Assembly (NCBI RefSeq): GCF_001984055.1
Contig: NZ_LYVO01000007.1
Span: 62,001 to 126,000 of the forward strand
DNA from: Variovorax sp. KK3
GTDB lineage: Bacteria; Pseudomonadota; Gammaproteobacteria; Burkholderiales; Burkholderiaceae_C
Direction of reading: 5' to 3'
Length of the DNA stretch: 64,000 bases
Below the pieces are notes generated by a model, which ran no database searches, was not told the origin of the DNA, and saw nothing but the letters and a program-made list of their open reading frames with translations. This document shows, one piece after another, positions 54,394 to 63,915 of the stretch. Both the position numbers and the translations under genes were made by a program. Every line of letters begins with the position of its first letter. Positions within the stretch are counted from its first letter, which is position 1.

Positions 54394-55869
54394 GTGATCG
54401 CGCTGCGTGTCACGCGCCGTCCCGGCGGCACCGAACCCGACGACGAGGCACTGCCGATGCCGCCCGAGGGGCTGACCATCGGCCGCTCCGACGACTGCGG
54501 GCTGGTACTGGCCGACCCGCTGCGCCTGGTGTCGCGCCAGCATGCGCAGGTCGTGATGGCGGGCGAGGGCGCGCAGCTTCGCTGCATCAGCAGCACGTCG
54601 CCGCTGTGGGTGAACGGCCAGCAGCTCGACCCGGGCGGCGAGCGCGCGTTGCAGCTGGGCGACCGCCTGCGCATCGGCGGCTTCGAGCTGGCCGTCGAAC
54701 CGCTGGTCACGACCACGTCTGCCCAGCGCTCGCGGCTGGACCGCTGGTTCGACCTGGACGATGCGCCCGACGTGCTCGCCGATGGCTCGGCGCTGCCCGC
54801 GTTGGCCCTGACGCGCGAGGCGGAGACCGGCGGGGCGATCGTGTCGTGGCAGCAGAGTCCGCACCTGGTGCGCACCGGTGCGCCGCCGGTGGCGCCGCGT
54901 GGGGCTGCGAAGCCTCGACCTCAAGACCAAGCGCTGCGCAGTGGCGCGCACGTCGATTCGTTGCCCACGGAGCCCACGCCGCTGGAGCCCCAGGCGCTGA
55001 TGCCGCCGGCTGCATCGCCTGCGCCGCCTTTGCAGCCCGCGATGCCGGCGTCCGCGCATCGGCCGTTGGCCGCCGACGATTTTTCGCCGGCGCCTACGCC
55101 TGCGGCGGCACTGGCACCGCTGCACGCGCCTGCTCCTGCGCCTGTACCTGCGCCCGCGCTCACGCCAACGCCAACGCCAACGCCAGCCCCAACGCTACGC
55201 ACTGCAGAAGCCGCATCCGAACTCCGCGAACTCGCCGCCGCCTTCGCACGCGGAGCCGGGCTGAATCCCGAAGCCGCGACCCTCACGCCGGCCTGGATGG
55301 AACACATCGGCGCGCTGCTGCGGGCCAGTGCCGAAGGCACGCTGGCGCTGCTGCAGAGCCGCGCCATCGCCAAGCGCCAGATGCGCGCCGAGGGCACGCA
55401 CATCACGCCGCGGCAGAACAACCCTCTCAAGTTTTCGCCCGACGCGACCGAGGCGCTCACGCGCATGCTGCAGCGCGGCGGCAGCCCCGGTTTTCTCGAC
55501 CCCATCGCGGCATTGCACGATGCGCACCATGACCTGCTGGTGCACCAGGTGGCGATGGTGGCCGGCATGCGCGCCGCCGTGTTCGAGCTGTTCTCGCGCC
55601 TCGGACCCGAAGCCGCCGAAACCGGCGAGGGGCCGGCGCAGGGCCTGTCGCGCGTGCCCGTGCTGCGCGCCGCGGCCCTGTGGCAGCGCCACCGCATGCA
55701 GCATGCCAAGCTGCTCGAACATCTGGACGACGACTTCCAGACCATCTTCGGCCGTGAGTTCCTGCGTGCCTACGAGGCCCAGTCGCGCGCCGACACCCCG
55801 TCCGAATCTCGTGCCGAACCCCGCGCCGAATCCGCGCCGAAGGAGCCGCCATGGCCGAACGCGCACTGA
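54394..55869 (+). CDS. tagH: FHA domain protein, TagH/Fha1-like (type VI secretion-associated)
   Basis: 491 residues from a GTG at 54394. An FHA domain (about 25-100: LTIGRSDDCGLVLADPLRLVSRQHAQV in blocks, with LWVNGQ) binds phosphothreonine. A long Ala/Pro linker (about 180-270, including four ACGCCA repeats at DNA level) leads to the C-terminal domain characteristic of type VI FHA proteins: LLRASAEGTLALLQSRAIAKRQMR, ITPRQNNPLKFSPDATEAL and FLDPIAALHDAHHDLLVHQ. In type VI systems such proteins recruit phosphorylated partners. It overlaps the phosphatase gene by 19 bases. Confidence 0.9.
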   Translation: MIALRVTRRPGGTEPDDEALPMPPEGLTIGRSDDCGLVLADPLRLVSRQHAQVVMAGEGAQLRCISSTSPLWVNGQQLDPGGERALQLGDRLRIGGFELAVEPLVTTTSAQRSRLDRWFDLDDAPDVLADGSALPALALTREAETGGAIVSWQQSPHLVRTGAPPVAPRGAAKPRPQDQALRSGAHVDSLPTEPTPLEPQALMPPAASPAPPLQPAMPASAHRPLAADDFSPAPTPAAALAPLHAPAPAPVPAPALTPTPTPTPAPTLRTAEAASELRELAAAFARGAGLNPEAATLTPAWMEHIGALLRASAEGTLALLQSRAIAKRQMRAEGTHITPRQNNPLKFSPDATEALTRMLQRGGSPGFLDPIAALHDAHHDLLVHQVAMVAGMRAAVFELFSRLGPEAAETGEGPAQGLSRVPVLRAAALWQRHRMQHAKLLEHLDDDFQTIFGREFLRAYEAQSRADTPSESRAEPRAESAPKEPPWPNAH

Positions 55870-56591
55870 GCGTCACGCTCGCCTCGCTGTCGCAGACCGG
55901 GCGCCGCGACTGCAACGAAGATGCCTTCGGCTACTGGGAAGGCGCAGGCTCGCTGGTGGCCGTGCTGTGCGACGGCGCCGGCGGCCACGGCGGCGGCCAG
56001 ACGGCGTCGCGTGCCGCGGTGACGCACGTGCTCGAAGCCTTCGCGCTGCATCCGGAAGTCAGCATGGGCGCGCTGCGCTGGCTGGTGCAGGGCGCCAACG
56101 GTGCGGTGGTGGCGCAGCAGGTGGCCGGCACCTTCACGGCCGACATGCGCACCACCATCGTGGTGGTGGTGCTCGACCTCTACAGCGGCGCGGCGCTCTG
56201 GGCGCACGTCGGCGACTCGCGCCTCTACTGCTGGCGCGGTTCGAAGCTGCTCGCACGCACGCGCGACCAGAGCCTGGAACAGCGCCTGCGCGACGCCGGC
56301 CTCGACACCACCGCGGCCCGCGCGGGGCAGCTGACCTCGGCGCTGGGCTCGCCCGAGGGCTTCGACGTCGAGGTGCTCGACGAGCCGCAACTGCTCGCGT
56401 CGGGCGATGCGCTGCTGCTGTGCAGCGACGGCTTGTGGTCGGCTTTCGACGACGGCGCGATGACGCGCAGCGTGGCCGCCTGCAGCGGTGCCAGGCCCTG
56501 GCTCGACCGGCTCGAGGCGGGCGTGCGCAAGGTCGACCGCGGGGATCAGGACAACTATTCGGCGCTGGCGATCTGGTGTTCGGGCGGGTGA
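55851..56591 (+). CDS. PP2C-family serine/threonine phosphatase
   Basis: 246 residues with the metal-binding and core motifs of bacterial PP2C enzymes: RDCNEDAFGYW (about 19-29), CDGAGGHGGGQTAS (about 41-54), VGDSRLYCWR, LLLCSDGLWSAF and a closing DNYSALAIW. It should reverse the phosphorylation made by the adjacent kinase. The start lies inside the FHA gene end, implying translational coupling. Confidence 0.94.
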   Translation: MAERALSVTLASLSQTGRRDCNEDAFGYWEGAGSLVAVLCDGAGGHGGGQTASRAAVTHVLEAFALHPEVSMGALRWLVQGANGAVVAQQVAGTFTADMRTTIVVVVLDLYSGAALWAHVGDSRLYCWRGSKLLARTRDQSLEQRLRDAGLDTTAARAGQLTSALGSPEGFDVEVLDEPQLLASGDALLLCSDGLWSAFDDGAMTRSVAACSGARPWLDRLEAGVRKVDRGDQDNYSALAIWCSGG

Positions 56592-56610
56592 GCGCGCCTG
56601 GCGCCAGCCT

Positions 56611-58044
56611 TCAAAGCCGGAGGACGCGCCCCGGATTCAAGATGTTCTTCGGATCGATCGCGCGCTTGATGGCACGCATCATCTCCAGCGCCGCGGCGGG
56701 CTTGTGCTTTTCGAGTTCGTCGACCTTGAGCGCACCGATCCCGTGCTCGGCCGAAAAGGAGCCGCCGAACTTCTCGACGGCGTCGTACACCAGCGTGTTG
56801 ATGCGCTGTTCGTGGTCGGCGAGGAAGGACCTGTCGTCTCCGCCCTCGGGCGCCTGCACGTTGTAGTGCAGGTTGCCGTCGCCCAGGTGGCCGAAGTTGA
56901 CGAGGCGCACGCCGGGCACTTCGCGCTGCAGCAGCGCATCGGTCTCGGCCACGAAGGCGGGTATGCGCGAGACGGCGATCGAGATGTCGTGCTTGATGTT
57001 GAGGCCCTCTTCGGCCTGCGCGAGCGGAATGCTCTCGCGCGCGTGCCAAAGCTGGTGCGACTGCGACAGGTTCTCGGCCACGACGGCGTCGCTGACACAG
57101 CCATCGTCGAAGGCCGCCTCCAGGAGCGCTTCGAAGCGGCTGCGGGCGTGGTCCTCGGACTCGCTGTCGGAGTTCTCCAGCAGTACGCAGTAGGGCACAT
57201 CCTCGTTCTCGACGAATGGCACGCGAAGCTGAGGCATGTGCCTGCCGACCAGCGACAACGCGAACCGGCCCATCACTTCGAAGCCGGTGAGCGCGGCGCC
57301 CAAGCGCTGGTGCGCCATGCCGAGCAAGGTGACGGCATGCTGCAGCGACGGCACGGCGGCCCAGGCCGTGAGCGTGGCGGCGGGCAGGGGATAGAGCTTC
57401 ATGGTGGCTGCCGTGATGATGCCCAGCGTGCCTTCGCTGCCGATCATCAGGTCGCGCAGGTCGTAGCCGGTGTTGTCCTTGCGCAGGCCGGTGGTGCCTT
57501 CCCAGATTTCGCCGTGCGGCGTGACCACTTCGAGCCCCAGGCAGAGGTCGCGGGCGTTGCCGTAGCGAACCACCTGCGTGCCGCCCGCGTTGGTGGCCAG
57601 GTTGCCGCCGATCGTGCAGCTGCCTTCGGCGGCCAGGCTCAGCGGAAACAGGAAGCCGGCCTGTTCGGCGGTCTGCTGCAGCACCTGCAGCACGCAGCCG
57701 GCTTCGACCGTGACGGTGAGGTTGGCCTGGTCGATGCCGCGCACGGCGTTCATGCGCTGCAGGCTCAGCACGATCTCGCGGCCACTGTCGTCGGGCACGC
57801 CGCCGACCGCCATGCTGGTGTTGCCGCCCTGCGGCACGATCGGCGTGCCGGCCGCGGCGCAGGCCTTGACCACGGCCGCGACTTCGGCGGTGCTGGCCGG
57901 GCGCACCACGGCGAGCGCCTTGCCGCGCACGCGCCGGCGCCAGTCCTGCTCCCAGGCACTCAGGTCGCCCTCGGTCAACACATGGTTGGCGCCGACGATG
58001 CGGCGCAGCGCATCGAGGAGTCCAGGCGTCTCGTCATCGTTCAT
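56611..58044 (-). CDS. FAD-binding oxidase, GlcD/D-2-hydroxyacid dehydrogenase type
   Basis: 477 residues from the ATG at 58044. The FAD domain shows VRPASTAEVAAVVKACAAAG, PQGGNTSMAVGGVPD and CTIGGNLATNAGGTQVVRYG. The C-terminal substrate half has NFGHLGDGNLHYNVQAP and the closing FSAEHGIGALK with DPKNILNPGRVL. It should oxidise a D-2-hydroxy acid (glycolate, lactate or 2-hydroxyglutarate type). It is divergent from a LysR gene across 86 bases, which probably controls it. It lacks the GlcE/GlcF partners, favouring a single-subunit dehydrogenase. Confidence 0.92.
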   Translation of the reverse strand: MNDDETPGLLDALRRIVGANHVLTEGDLSAWEQDWRRRVRGKALAVVRPASTAEVAAVVKACAAAGTPIVPQGGNTSMAVGGVPDDSGREIVLSLQRMNAVRGIDQANLTVTVEAGCVLQVLQQTAEQAGFLFPLSLAAEGSCTIGGNLATNAGGTQVVRYGNARDLCLGLEVVTPHGEIWEGTTGLRKDNTGYDLRDLMIGSEGTLGIITAATMKLYPLPAATLTAWAAVPSLQHAVTLLGMAHQRLGAALTGFEVMGRFALSLVGRHMPQLRVPFVENEDVPYCVLLENSDSESEDHARSRFEALLEAAFDDGCVSDAVVAENLSQSHQLWHARESIPLAQAEEGLNIKHDISIAVSRIPAFVAETDALLQREVPGVRLVNFGHLGDGNLHYNVQAPEGGDDRSFLADHEQRINTLVYDAVEKFGGSFSAEHGIGALKVDELEKHKPAAALEMMRAIKRAIDPKNILNPGRVLRL

Positions 58045-58130
58045 TTGCAGCGGGTCCACACAGTGGAGATGGAAGAACGCGAGCGTATGCGCAGCGCCTC
58101 CAAAGAACAATCTGGATAATTCGATCGCTT

Positions 58131-59072
58131 ATGCCGGTTTTTCCGAACAACGTCAGCCTGCGCCAGCTGCGGGCGTTCAGCGAGGTCGCAGCCGCGGGCT
58201 CTTTCGCGGCCGCGGCTCGCAAGCTGTTCATCACGCAGTCCGCCTTGTCCGAATCCATCAAGCAGCTCGAAGGCGCGCTCGGCGTCCGCCTGCTCGACCG
58301 CACGACGCGCACCGTCGGCTTGACGCAGGCCGGCCAGATCTTTCTCGAGGACGTGAAGCTGGCCCTGGGCTCGCTGGAACAGGGGCGACGGCGCATGGCC
58401 GACCTCCAGTCGCTGAACGCCGGCGAGGTCTGCATCGCCGCGGCACCCTCGGTCCTCGCCAACATCGTGATGCCCTGCCTGCCGGCGCTCGCCGGCAAAT
58501 TCCCCGCGCTGCGCGTGACGCTGCGCGAAGAGGGCGGGGCGCAGGTCGTGCGCTGCGTGCGCGAAGGCGAAGCCGACATCGGTGTGGGCGGCTGGCATCC
58601 CGACGCGGCGAACGTGTCGACCCAGCCGCTGCTCGACGACTCGATGGGCCTGGTCGCCCTGCCTGACGAGCCACTGCTGCGCAAGAAGAAGCTCGCCATC
58701 GCCGACCTGTCGTCGGCCAAGATCGTCGGGCTGACGTCGGACACCGCGATCGCCCAACTGATTCTGCGCAGCGAGGACGTGCCGCCCAACGTGCTCGCAC
58801 CCGCATTGCGGGTATCGAACCCGGCGCTGATGCAGCAAGCGATCCGCCTGGGGCTGGGCGTGGCGGTGGTGCCCGCCCTCATCGCCCATCATCCCGAGTA
58901 CGCGAAGCTCGGCTTCCGGGTCTTCACCACGCCGAGAATCGCCCGGCGCATCTGCATTTTTCAGAGTTCACGGCGCTCGCTGTCCATCGCGGCCGCGCTG
59001 GTGCTCGATGCCGTCGTGCGGCGGGCTGCGGTGGTGGCCCGGTTCTCGGGGATCGAGCTGGCCGACGGGTGA
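58131..59072 (+). CDS. LysR family transcriptional regulator
   Basis: 313 residues. Helix-turn-helix at about 8-65 (VSLRQLRAFSEVAAAGSFAAAARKLFITQSALSESIKQLE in blocks), then the effector-binding domain (VCIAAAPSVLANIVMPCLPALAGKFPALRV). It is divergent from the FAD oxidase and convergent with the next LysR, from which only 16 bases separate it. Its likely target is the oxidase promoter in the short shared spacer. Confidence 0.92.
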   Translation: MPVFPNNVSLRQLRAFSEVAAAGSFAAAARKLFITQSALSESIKQLEGALGVRLLDRTTRTVGLTQAGQIFLEDVKLALGSLEQGRRRMADLQSLNAGEVCIAAAPSVLANIVMPCLPALAGKFPALRVTLREEGGAQVVRCVREGEADIGVGGWHPDAANVSTQPLLDDSMGLVALPDEPLLRKKKLAIADLSSAKIVGLTSDTAIAQLILRSEDVPPNVLAPALRVSNPALMQQAIRLGLGVAVVPALIAHHPEYAKLGFRVFTTPRIARRICIFQSSRRSLSIAAALVLDAVVRRAAVVARFSGIELADG

Positions 59073-59088
59073 GGCGATCCGAGCGGGG

Positions 59089-60048
59089 TCACCGCGCCTG
59101 GATCTGCGCCCACAGCGCCTCGGCCATCGGCGTCTGGCCTGACGTGGCGCGGAACACGTAGATCTCCAACGGCATTCGCCACGCGGCGTTCCCGTCGCGG
59201 TCGCCTGCCGCTTCTTCGATCGGGTCCGCTGCGACCAGCCGCCCGTCGGCCAACTCGGCGCTGACCAGAATCTCCGGCAGCCAGGCCAGGCCGCGTCCAG
59301 ACAACGCGAGGTTCTTGAGCAGGCCGGTGTGATGCGAGGTGACCACCGGCTTGAAGCGCATCGGGTCGGCGACATGGCGCATGCGCACCTGCATCATCTG
59401 GCCGAGCCACGATTCTTCGCTGTAGGCCAGCATGGCTGTCGGTGGGCCATCGACGTCGCGGATGGGGTGCAGGGCCGCGCCCGATGGGTCGGGCGCGGAC
59501 ACCGGCAGGAGGCGGTCCGAGCCCACGCTGGCGAACTCGAAGTCGGGTGCCGCCAGACGCGTCGGTACGGCGGGGTGCCCGTAGCACAACAGGAACTGCA
59601 CGCGGCGGTGCAGCATCAGTTCTTCGCATGCCCGGAAGCTGTCGGACACCATGTGGATGGGCCCGAGCTGCGACGAGGTCTGCTGCTCCATGCGCTGCAG
59701 CCAGCCCGGAAAGAAAGCCAGCGACAGCACGTGCGTGGCGGCGAAACGCAGGCTCCGCGCCGCCTGCTCGTGCACCTCGCTGGCGCGGGTGCGTGCCTGC
59801 GAAAGGCGCAGCACGACGTCGCGTGCGGACGCCAGCATGACCTCGCCGGCCGGCGTGACCGAGGCCGGGTGTTGCGAGCGGTCGATCAGCTCGACGCCGG
59901 CCCATTCCTCGAGCGAGCGGATGTGGCGGCTGAACGCGGGCTGGGCGATGTTGCGCGCCTGCGCCGCACGCGAGAAGTTGCCGCTCTCCGAGAGGGCCAG
60001 GAAGTCCTCGAGCCATTCGAGGTCGAGCGGTCGGTTGACGGGGCCCAT
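59089..60048 (-). CDS. LysR family transcriptional regulator
   Basis: 319 residues from the ATG at 60048. Helix-turn-helix at about 10-67 (LEWLEDFLALSESGNFSRAAQARNIAQPAFSRHIRSLEEW in blocks). The effector domain follows (RSLRFAATHVLSLAFFPGWL, GRGLAWLPEILV). It is divergent from the DapA-family gene across 156 bases, so it probably regulates the aldolase, Bug receptor and SDR unit. Confidence 0.92.
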   Translation of the reverse strand: MGPVNRPLDLEWLEDFLALSESGNFSRAAQARNIAQPAFSRHIRSLEEWAGVELIDRSQHPASVTPAGEVMLASARDVVLRLSQARTRASEVHEQAARSLRFAATHVLSLAFFPGWLQRMEQQTSSQLGPIHMVSDSFRACEELMLHRRVQFLLCYGHPAVPTRLAAPDFEFASVGSDRLLPVSAPDPSGAALHPIRDVDGPPTAMLAYSEESWLGQMMQVRMRHVADPMRFKPVVTSHHTGLLKNLALSGRGLAWLPEILVSAELADGRLVAADPIEEAAGDRDGNAAWRMPLEIYVFRATSGQTPMAEALWAQIQAR

Positions 60049-60204
60049 GGTGTTCAGCTGCTTTCGTGTCGGCCCGGCATGGCTTCGACGGATCGAATAG
60101 TTCCATGCGATTCGGGTATTGGACCCGTTCGGGCCCGCTCCGGATGATCGGGCCATCCCAAGCGGATCCCAAGCACCAACCCAACTTACCCAGGAGCCAA
60201 GACC

Positions 60205-61137
60205 ATGCCGACCATCGCAAATTATCGTGGGATTATTCCCGCCATCGCCTGCCCCTTCACCGCCGAAGGCGCGATCGACGAGCCCTCGCTGCGCCACCTG
60301 GCCTCGTGGCTCGGCAGCCACAAGGGCGTGGTCGCCATCATGACCAACGGCCATACGGGCGAGGTGTTCTCGCTCACGCCGCTGGAGCGGGCGGAGGTCA
60401 CGCGCATCGTCGCGGACGAACTCAAGGGCAAGCTGCCGGTCATCTCGTCGATCGTCTGCGAAGGGCTGGCCGAGGCCGCCGACCACGCCCGCCTGGCCAA
60501 GGAAGCCGGCGCAGCGGCGCTCGACGTGATGCCGCCGCACCACTGGCTGCGCTTCGGCTTCCATGCCGACCATGCGCTCGCCTATTTCGAGAACATCTGG
60601 AAGGCTTCGCAGCTCGACCTGGTCTGCCACGTGTACCCCGCGTACAGCAAGGCGTCGTATTCCTCGGCCTTGCTCGCCGACCTGGCCCGGCTGCCCTACG
60701 TGCAGGCCTTCAAGGTGGGCCAACGCGAGATGAGCAAGTACGCCCGGGACCTCAAGGCGATTCGCGATGCGGACGCCAGCAAGGCCATCCTGACCTGCCA
60801 CGACGAATACCTGCTCGCCTCGATGGTGCAGGGCGTGGACGGTGCCCTGGTCGGCTTCGCGAGCTTCATTCCCCAACTCATCATCGACCTGTATGCGGCG
60901 GTGAAGAAGGGCGACCTGAACGAAGCCATGCGCATCCAGGGCATCATCACGCCGCTGAAGGAAGCCGTGTACGGCGCCGGCGAGCCCACCGGCGAAGCGC
61001 ACGCCCGCATGAAGACGGCCATGAAGTGCGCGGGCGTGATCGCCAACGACTTCGTGCGTGCACCCACGCATCGGCCGTCGGCGCAGGAAGAGGCGGAGAT
61101 CCAGCGCGCGGTCGATGCGGCTGGCCTGGTTCGCTGA
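60205..61137 (+). CDS. DapA (dihydrodipicolinate synthase) family aldolase
   Basis: 310 residues with an AGGAG upstream. The family Schiff-base lysine is K170 (QAFKVGQ), and a tyrosine near 144-147 (HVYPAYS) matches the usual catalytic position. The substrate loop, GTTGE in true DapA, reads GHTGE here (49-53), and the KEATG stretch after the lysine is changed, so it is a catabolic aldolase or hydratase-aldolase rather than the lysine-pathway enzyme. It is followed by a Bug receptor and an SDR, suggesting uptake and breakdown of a sugar acid or keto acid. Confidence 0.88.
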   Translation: MPTIANYRGIIPAIACPFTAEGAIDEPSLRHLASWLGSHKGVVAIMTNGHTGEVFSLTPLERAEVTRIVADELKGKLPVISSIVCEGLAEAADHARLAKEAGAAALDVMPPHHWLRFGFHADHALAYFENIWKASQLDLVCHVYPAYSKASYSSALLADLARLPYVQAFKVGQREMSKYARDLKAIRDADASKAILTCHDEYLLASMVQGVDGALVGFASFIPQLIIDLYAAVKKGDLNEAMRIQGIITPLKEAVYGAGEPTGEAHARMKTAMKCAGVIANDFVRAPTHRPSAQEEAEIQRAVDAAGLVR

Positions 61138-61159
61138 GCGACCGCATCCGGAGACAAGC

Positions 61160-62176
61160 ATGCAGAACAACACCAAAGCCAAACCAGAGACCAGGGCCGC
61201 GCGCCGCCAATCGATCCGGCTCGGCCTCGCGCTGATCGCATCGGCCGGCATGCTGCTGGCGCCTGCGACCTCGGCCTGGGCCCAGGCCTATCCGTCCAAG
61301 CCGGTGAAGATCGTCATCCCATTCCCGCCGGGGGGCACGCTCGACACGGTGGGCCGTTTGCTGGCACAGAAGCTCAGCGACCAGACGGGGCAACAGTTCA
61401 TCGTCGAGAACCGGGCCGGCGGCAACGGCGTGATCGGCGGCGACGTGGTCGCGCGTGCGCCGGCCGACGGCTACACGCTGCTGTTCAACGCATCGACCTT
61501 CGTCACCGCCCCGATGACGATGAAGTCCGTGCCCTACAGCGTGGTCAAGGACTTCACGCCGGTCGCACTGGTCGCCAAGGCGCCCTTGTCGGTGGCCATC
61601 AACAAGAAGCTGCCGGTCACCGACGTGAAGTCGCTGATGGCCTATGCCAAGGCCAACCCCGGCAAGATGACCTTCGCGGTCGGCTCGGTCGGATCGGCCG
61701 GGCATCTGTCGACGGAACTGCTCAAGCGCGAGGGCCAGCTCGACTACCTGATCGTGCCGTACAAGGGCACCGCGCCAGCGTTCCAGGACTTGATCGGCGG
61801 GTCGATCGACGGCTTCATCGACCCGATCCTGGGCTCGCTGCAGTACCACAAGAGCGGCATGCTGCGGGTGGTGGCCGTCACCTCGGCCAACCGGGCGCCC
61901 AACCTGCCCGACGTGCCGACCGTCGCCGAGACGGTGCCCGGCTTCGAGTTCTACAGCTGGTACGGTTTGTGGGGCCCGGCCAAGCTGCCCGCGGATGTGA
62001 CGAGCAAGCTCAATGCCGAGGTCAACAAGGCGCTGGCGACCGACATGAAGGCGAAGCTCGTGGAACAGGGCCTTCTGCTGACGCCCGGCAGCTCGGCCGA
62101 CTTCGCGAAGTTCCAGCAGGAGGACATGGCGCGCTCGCAAAAGATCATCACCGAAGGCAACATCCGTGTGGAGTGA
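61160..62176 (+). CDS. Bug/TctC-type solute receptor
   Basis: 338 residues. The signal peptide runs to about residue 42 (RLGLALIASAGMLLAPATSAWAQ). Mature protein: YPSKPVKIVIPFPPGGTLDTVGR, FIVENRAGGNGVIGGDVVARAPADGYTLLF (in blocks) and VPYKGTAPAFQDLIGGSIDGFID. It sits 22 bases after the DapA-family gene and 6 bases before the SDR gene, so it likely binds the substrate of this small pathway. Confidence 0.93.
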   Translation: MQNNTKAKPETRAARRQSIRLGLALIASAGMLLAPATSAWAQAYPSKPVKIVIPFPPGGTLDTVGRLLAQKLSDQTGQQFIVENRAGGNGVIGGDVVARAPADGYTLLFNASTFVTAPMTMKSVPYSVVKDFTPVALVAKAPLSVAINKKLPVTDVKSLMAYAKANPGKMTFAVGSVGSAGHLSTELLKREGQLDYLIVPYKGTAPAFQDLIGGSIDGFIDPILGSLQYHKSGMLRVVAVTSANRAPNLPDVPTVAETVPGFEFYSWYGLWGPAKLPADVTSKLNAEVNKALATDMKAKLVEQGLLLTPGSSADFAKFQQEDMARSQKIITEGNIRVE

Positions 62177-62182
62177 CGAGGC

Positions 62183-62884
62183 ATGAGCGATCCCGTTTCG
62201 CAACGTGTGGTCGTGACCGGCAGCAGCGCGGGCATCGGCCGCGCCATCGCCGCGTCGCTGCTGGACGCGGGCTGGCGCGTGACCGGGCTGGATGTGTCCG
62301 CGCCGTCGATCGACCATCCGGCCTTCGAGCACCTGCGTGTCGACCTGACCGACGGCGCCGACATCGGCCGGGTGCTGCCGCGACTGCTCGATGCCCAGGC
62401 GCTCGTGCATGCCGCCGGCGTGCTGCGTGTGGGCGCGCTGGGCGCGCTCGATGCGGCTGGCGGCGAGCTGATGTGGCGGCTGCACGTCGATGCCGCCACG
62501 CGGCTGGCCGATGCGATGGTGCCTGCGATGGCATCGCGCGGCCAGGGCCGCGTGGTGTTCATCGGCAGCCGCGTCGCGCAGGGCATGCCGGGGCGCGGCC
62601 AGTACGCGGCCACGAAGGCGGCGCTGCAGGCCTTGTCGCGAAGCTGGGCCGCGGAGGTCGCGTCGCAGGGCGTCACCATCAACGTGGTGTCGCCCGCCGC
62701 CACGCAGACCGCCATGCTGCAAGACCCGGCCCGCGCAGGCAGCGCGCCGCGCCTGCCGCCAATAGGCCGGCTGATCCAGCCCGAGGAGATCGCGGCGCTG
62801 GTGGGCTATCTGCTGTCGACGCAGGCGGCGGCCATCACGGGGCAGGACATCGCCATCTGCGGCGGATCTTCGTTGCCCCGTTGA
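62183..62884 (+). CDS. SDR family oxidoreductase
   Basis: 233 residues. TGSSAGIGRAIA cofactor motif (about 12-23), HAAGVL in place of NNAG, the serine in FIGSR (about 130), and the intact YAATK catalytic motif (Y-x3-K, about 146-150). It probably oxidises or reduces a hydroxy or keto group in the pathway begun by the aldolase upstream. It ends one base from the convergent hydrolase gene. Confidence 0.9.
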   Translation: MSDPVSQRVVVTGSSAGIGRAIAASLLDAGWRVTGLDVSAPSIDHPAFEHLRVDLTDGADIGRVLPRLLDAQALVHAAGVLRVGALGALDAAGGELMWRLHVDAATRLADAMVPAMASRGQGRVVFIGSRVAQGMPGRGQYAATKAALQALSRSWAAEVASQGVTINVVSPAATQTAMLQDPARAGSAPRLPPIGRLIQPEEIAALVGYLLSTQAAAITGQDIAICGGSSLPR

Positions 62885-62885
62885 G

Positions 62886-63905
62886 TCAGGCGCGGATGGG
62901 CAGGGCGCTCGCCAGAAAGCTGTCCAGCTCCGCCGCCCACAAGCCCGCCAGGCCGACCGTGCCATGGCCGCGCGTGCCGTCGCTGCCCCGAACGACGTGC
63001 AGGCGCGCATTCGGCAGGCGCGCCATCGCGTTCGCCGCGATCATCGTTTCCGGTGGATTCCTCTCGTCGTCGTCGGAGTTGATGGCCAGCACCGGTGCGC
63101 GGATGCGATGGAGCTGTGCCGACGGGTCGTAGCTGCGCGCGGCCTGGAACTGGTAGAGCAGGTCGTTCGCATCGAAGGGCACGGTCGCCTCGCGGCGCGC
63201 CGCCAGCCATCGATCGGCCTCCCCGCGCGTGGGCGCCGCCTTCTGCAGGGCGAGGGTGCCGCCGTTGGTCGCGAGGTCGAAAAACTCCCGTGCGGCACGG
63301 GCGCTTCGAGGCTGCATGTCGTAGTGGCCGTCCCTCCAGTCGGGGTCGTTGCGGATCGCATCGATCACCAGCCGCCGCAGCAGCCAGTTGCGCCCCGACA
63401 TGGGCGCTGGCAAGGACGCCAAGGGCACCAGGGCATCCATGAACGAGGGATATCGAACGCCCCAGGTCCACGTGAGCATGCCGCCCATCGACACGCCGAG
63501 CACCAGGCGCAGCCGTTCGATGCCCAGCACTTCGATCAGTAGGCGGTGGTGGGCGTCGACGATGTCGTCGTAGTCGTACGCGGGGAAGGCCGCGCGCAGC
63601 CCGTCCGATGGCTTGGCGCTGCCGCCGTGGCCGATCGCATCCGGCAGCACGATACGGTGGCGCGCGGCATCGAGGGCTTGCCCGGGTCCGAAGAGCGCGC
63701 CGGCGAAGTCGTCGTTCAGCAGGGTGCGCCCTTCGCTGCCGGTGCCGTGCAGCACGAGTACCGGTGCACCCTCGGGATTGCCGAGCGCGGTCACGCGCAT
63801 GCGCAGCCGCGGCATCACTTCGCCCGTGTGGAAGCGGAAGTCGCGCAGCGCGAGGTCGTGCGTCTGCGGTTCGAGCCAGTCGATGGCACTGGTGGATGTC
63901 ACCAT
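62886..63905 (-). CDS. Alpha/beta hydrolase of the MetX (homoserine acetyltransferase) fold
   Basis: 339 residues. VLVLHGTGSEGRTLLN oxyanion region, the nucleophile in GVSMGGMLTWTWGVRYP (about 139-155), which is typical of the MetX-like group, acid in AINSDDDERNP and histidine in GTRGHGTV near the C-terminus. There is no clear signal peptide. Its substrate is unknown; many homologues are annotated as esterases or acyltransferases. It is convergent with the SDR gene. Confidence 0.87.
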   Translation of the reverse strand: MVTSTSAIDWLEPQTHDLALRDFRFHTGEVMPRLRMRVTALGNPEGAPVLVLHGTGSEGRTLLNDDFAGALFGPGQALDAARHRIVLPDAIGHGGSAKPSDGLRAAFPAYDYDDIVDAHHRLLIEVLGIERLRLVLGVSMGGMLTWTWGVRYPSFMDALVPLASLPAPMSGRNWLLRRLVIDAIRNDPDWRDGHYDMQPRSARAAREFFDLATNGGTLALQKAAPTRGEADRWLAARREATVPFDANDLLYQFQAARSYDPSAQLHRIRAPVLAINSDDDERNPPETMIAANAMARLPNARLHVVRGSDGTRGHGTVGLAGLWAAELDSFLASALPIRA

Positions 63906-63915
63906 CGCTGCACCT

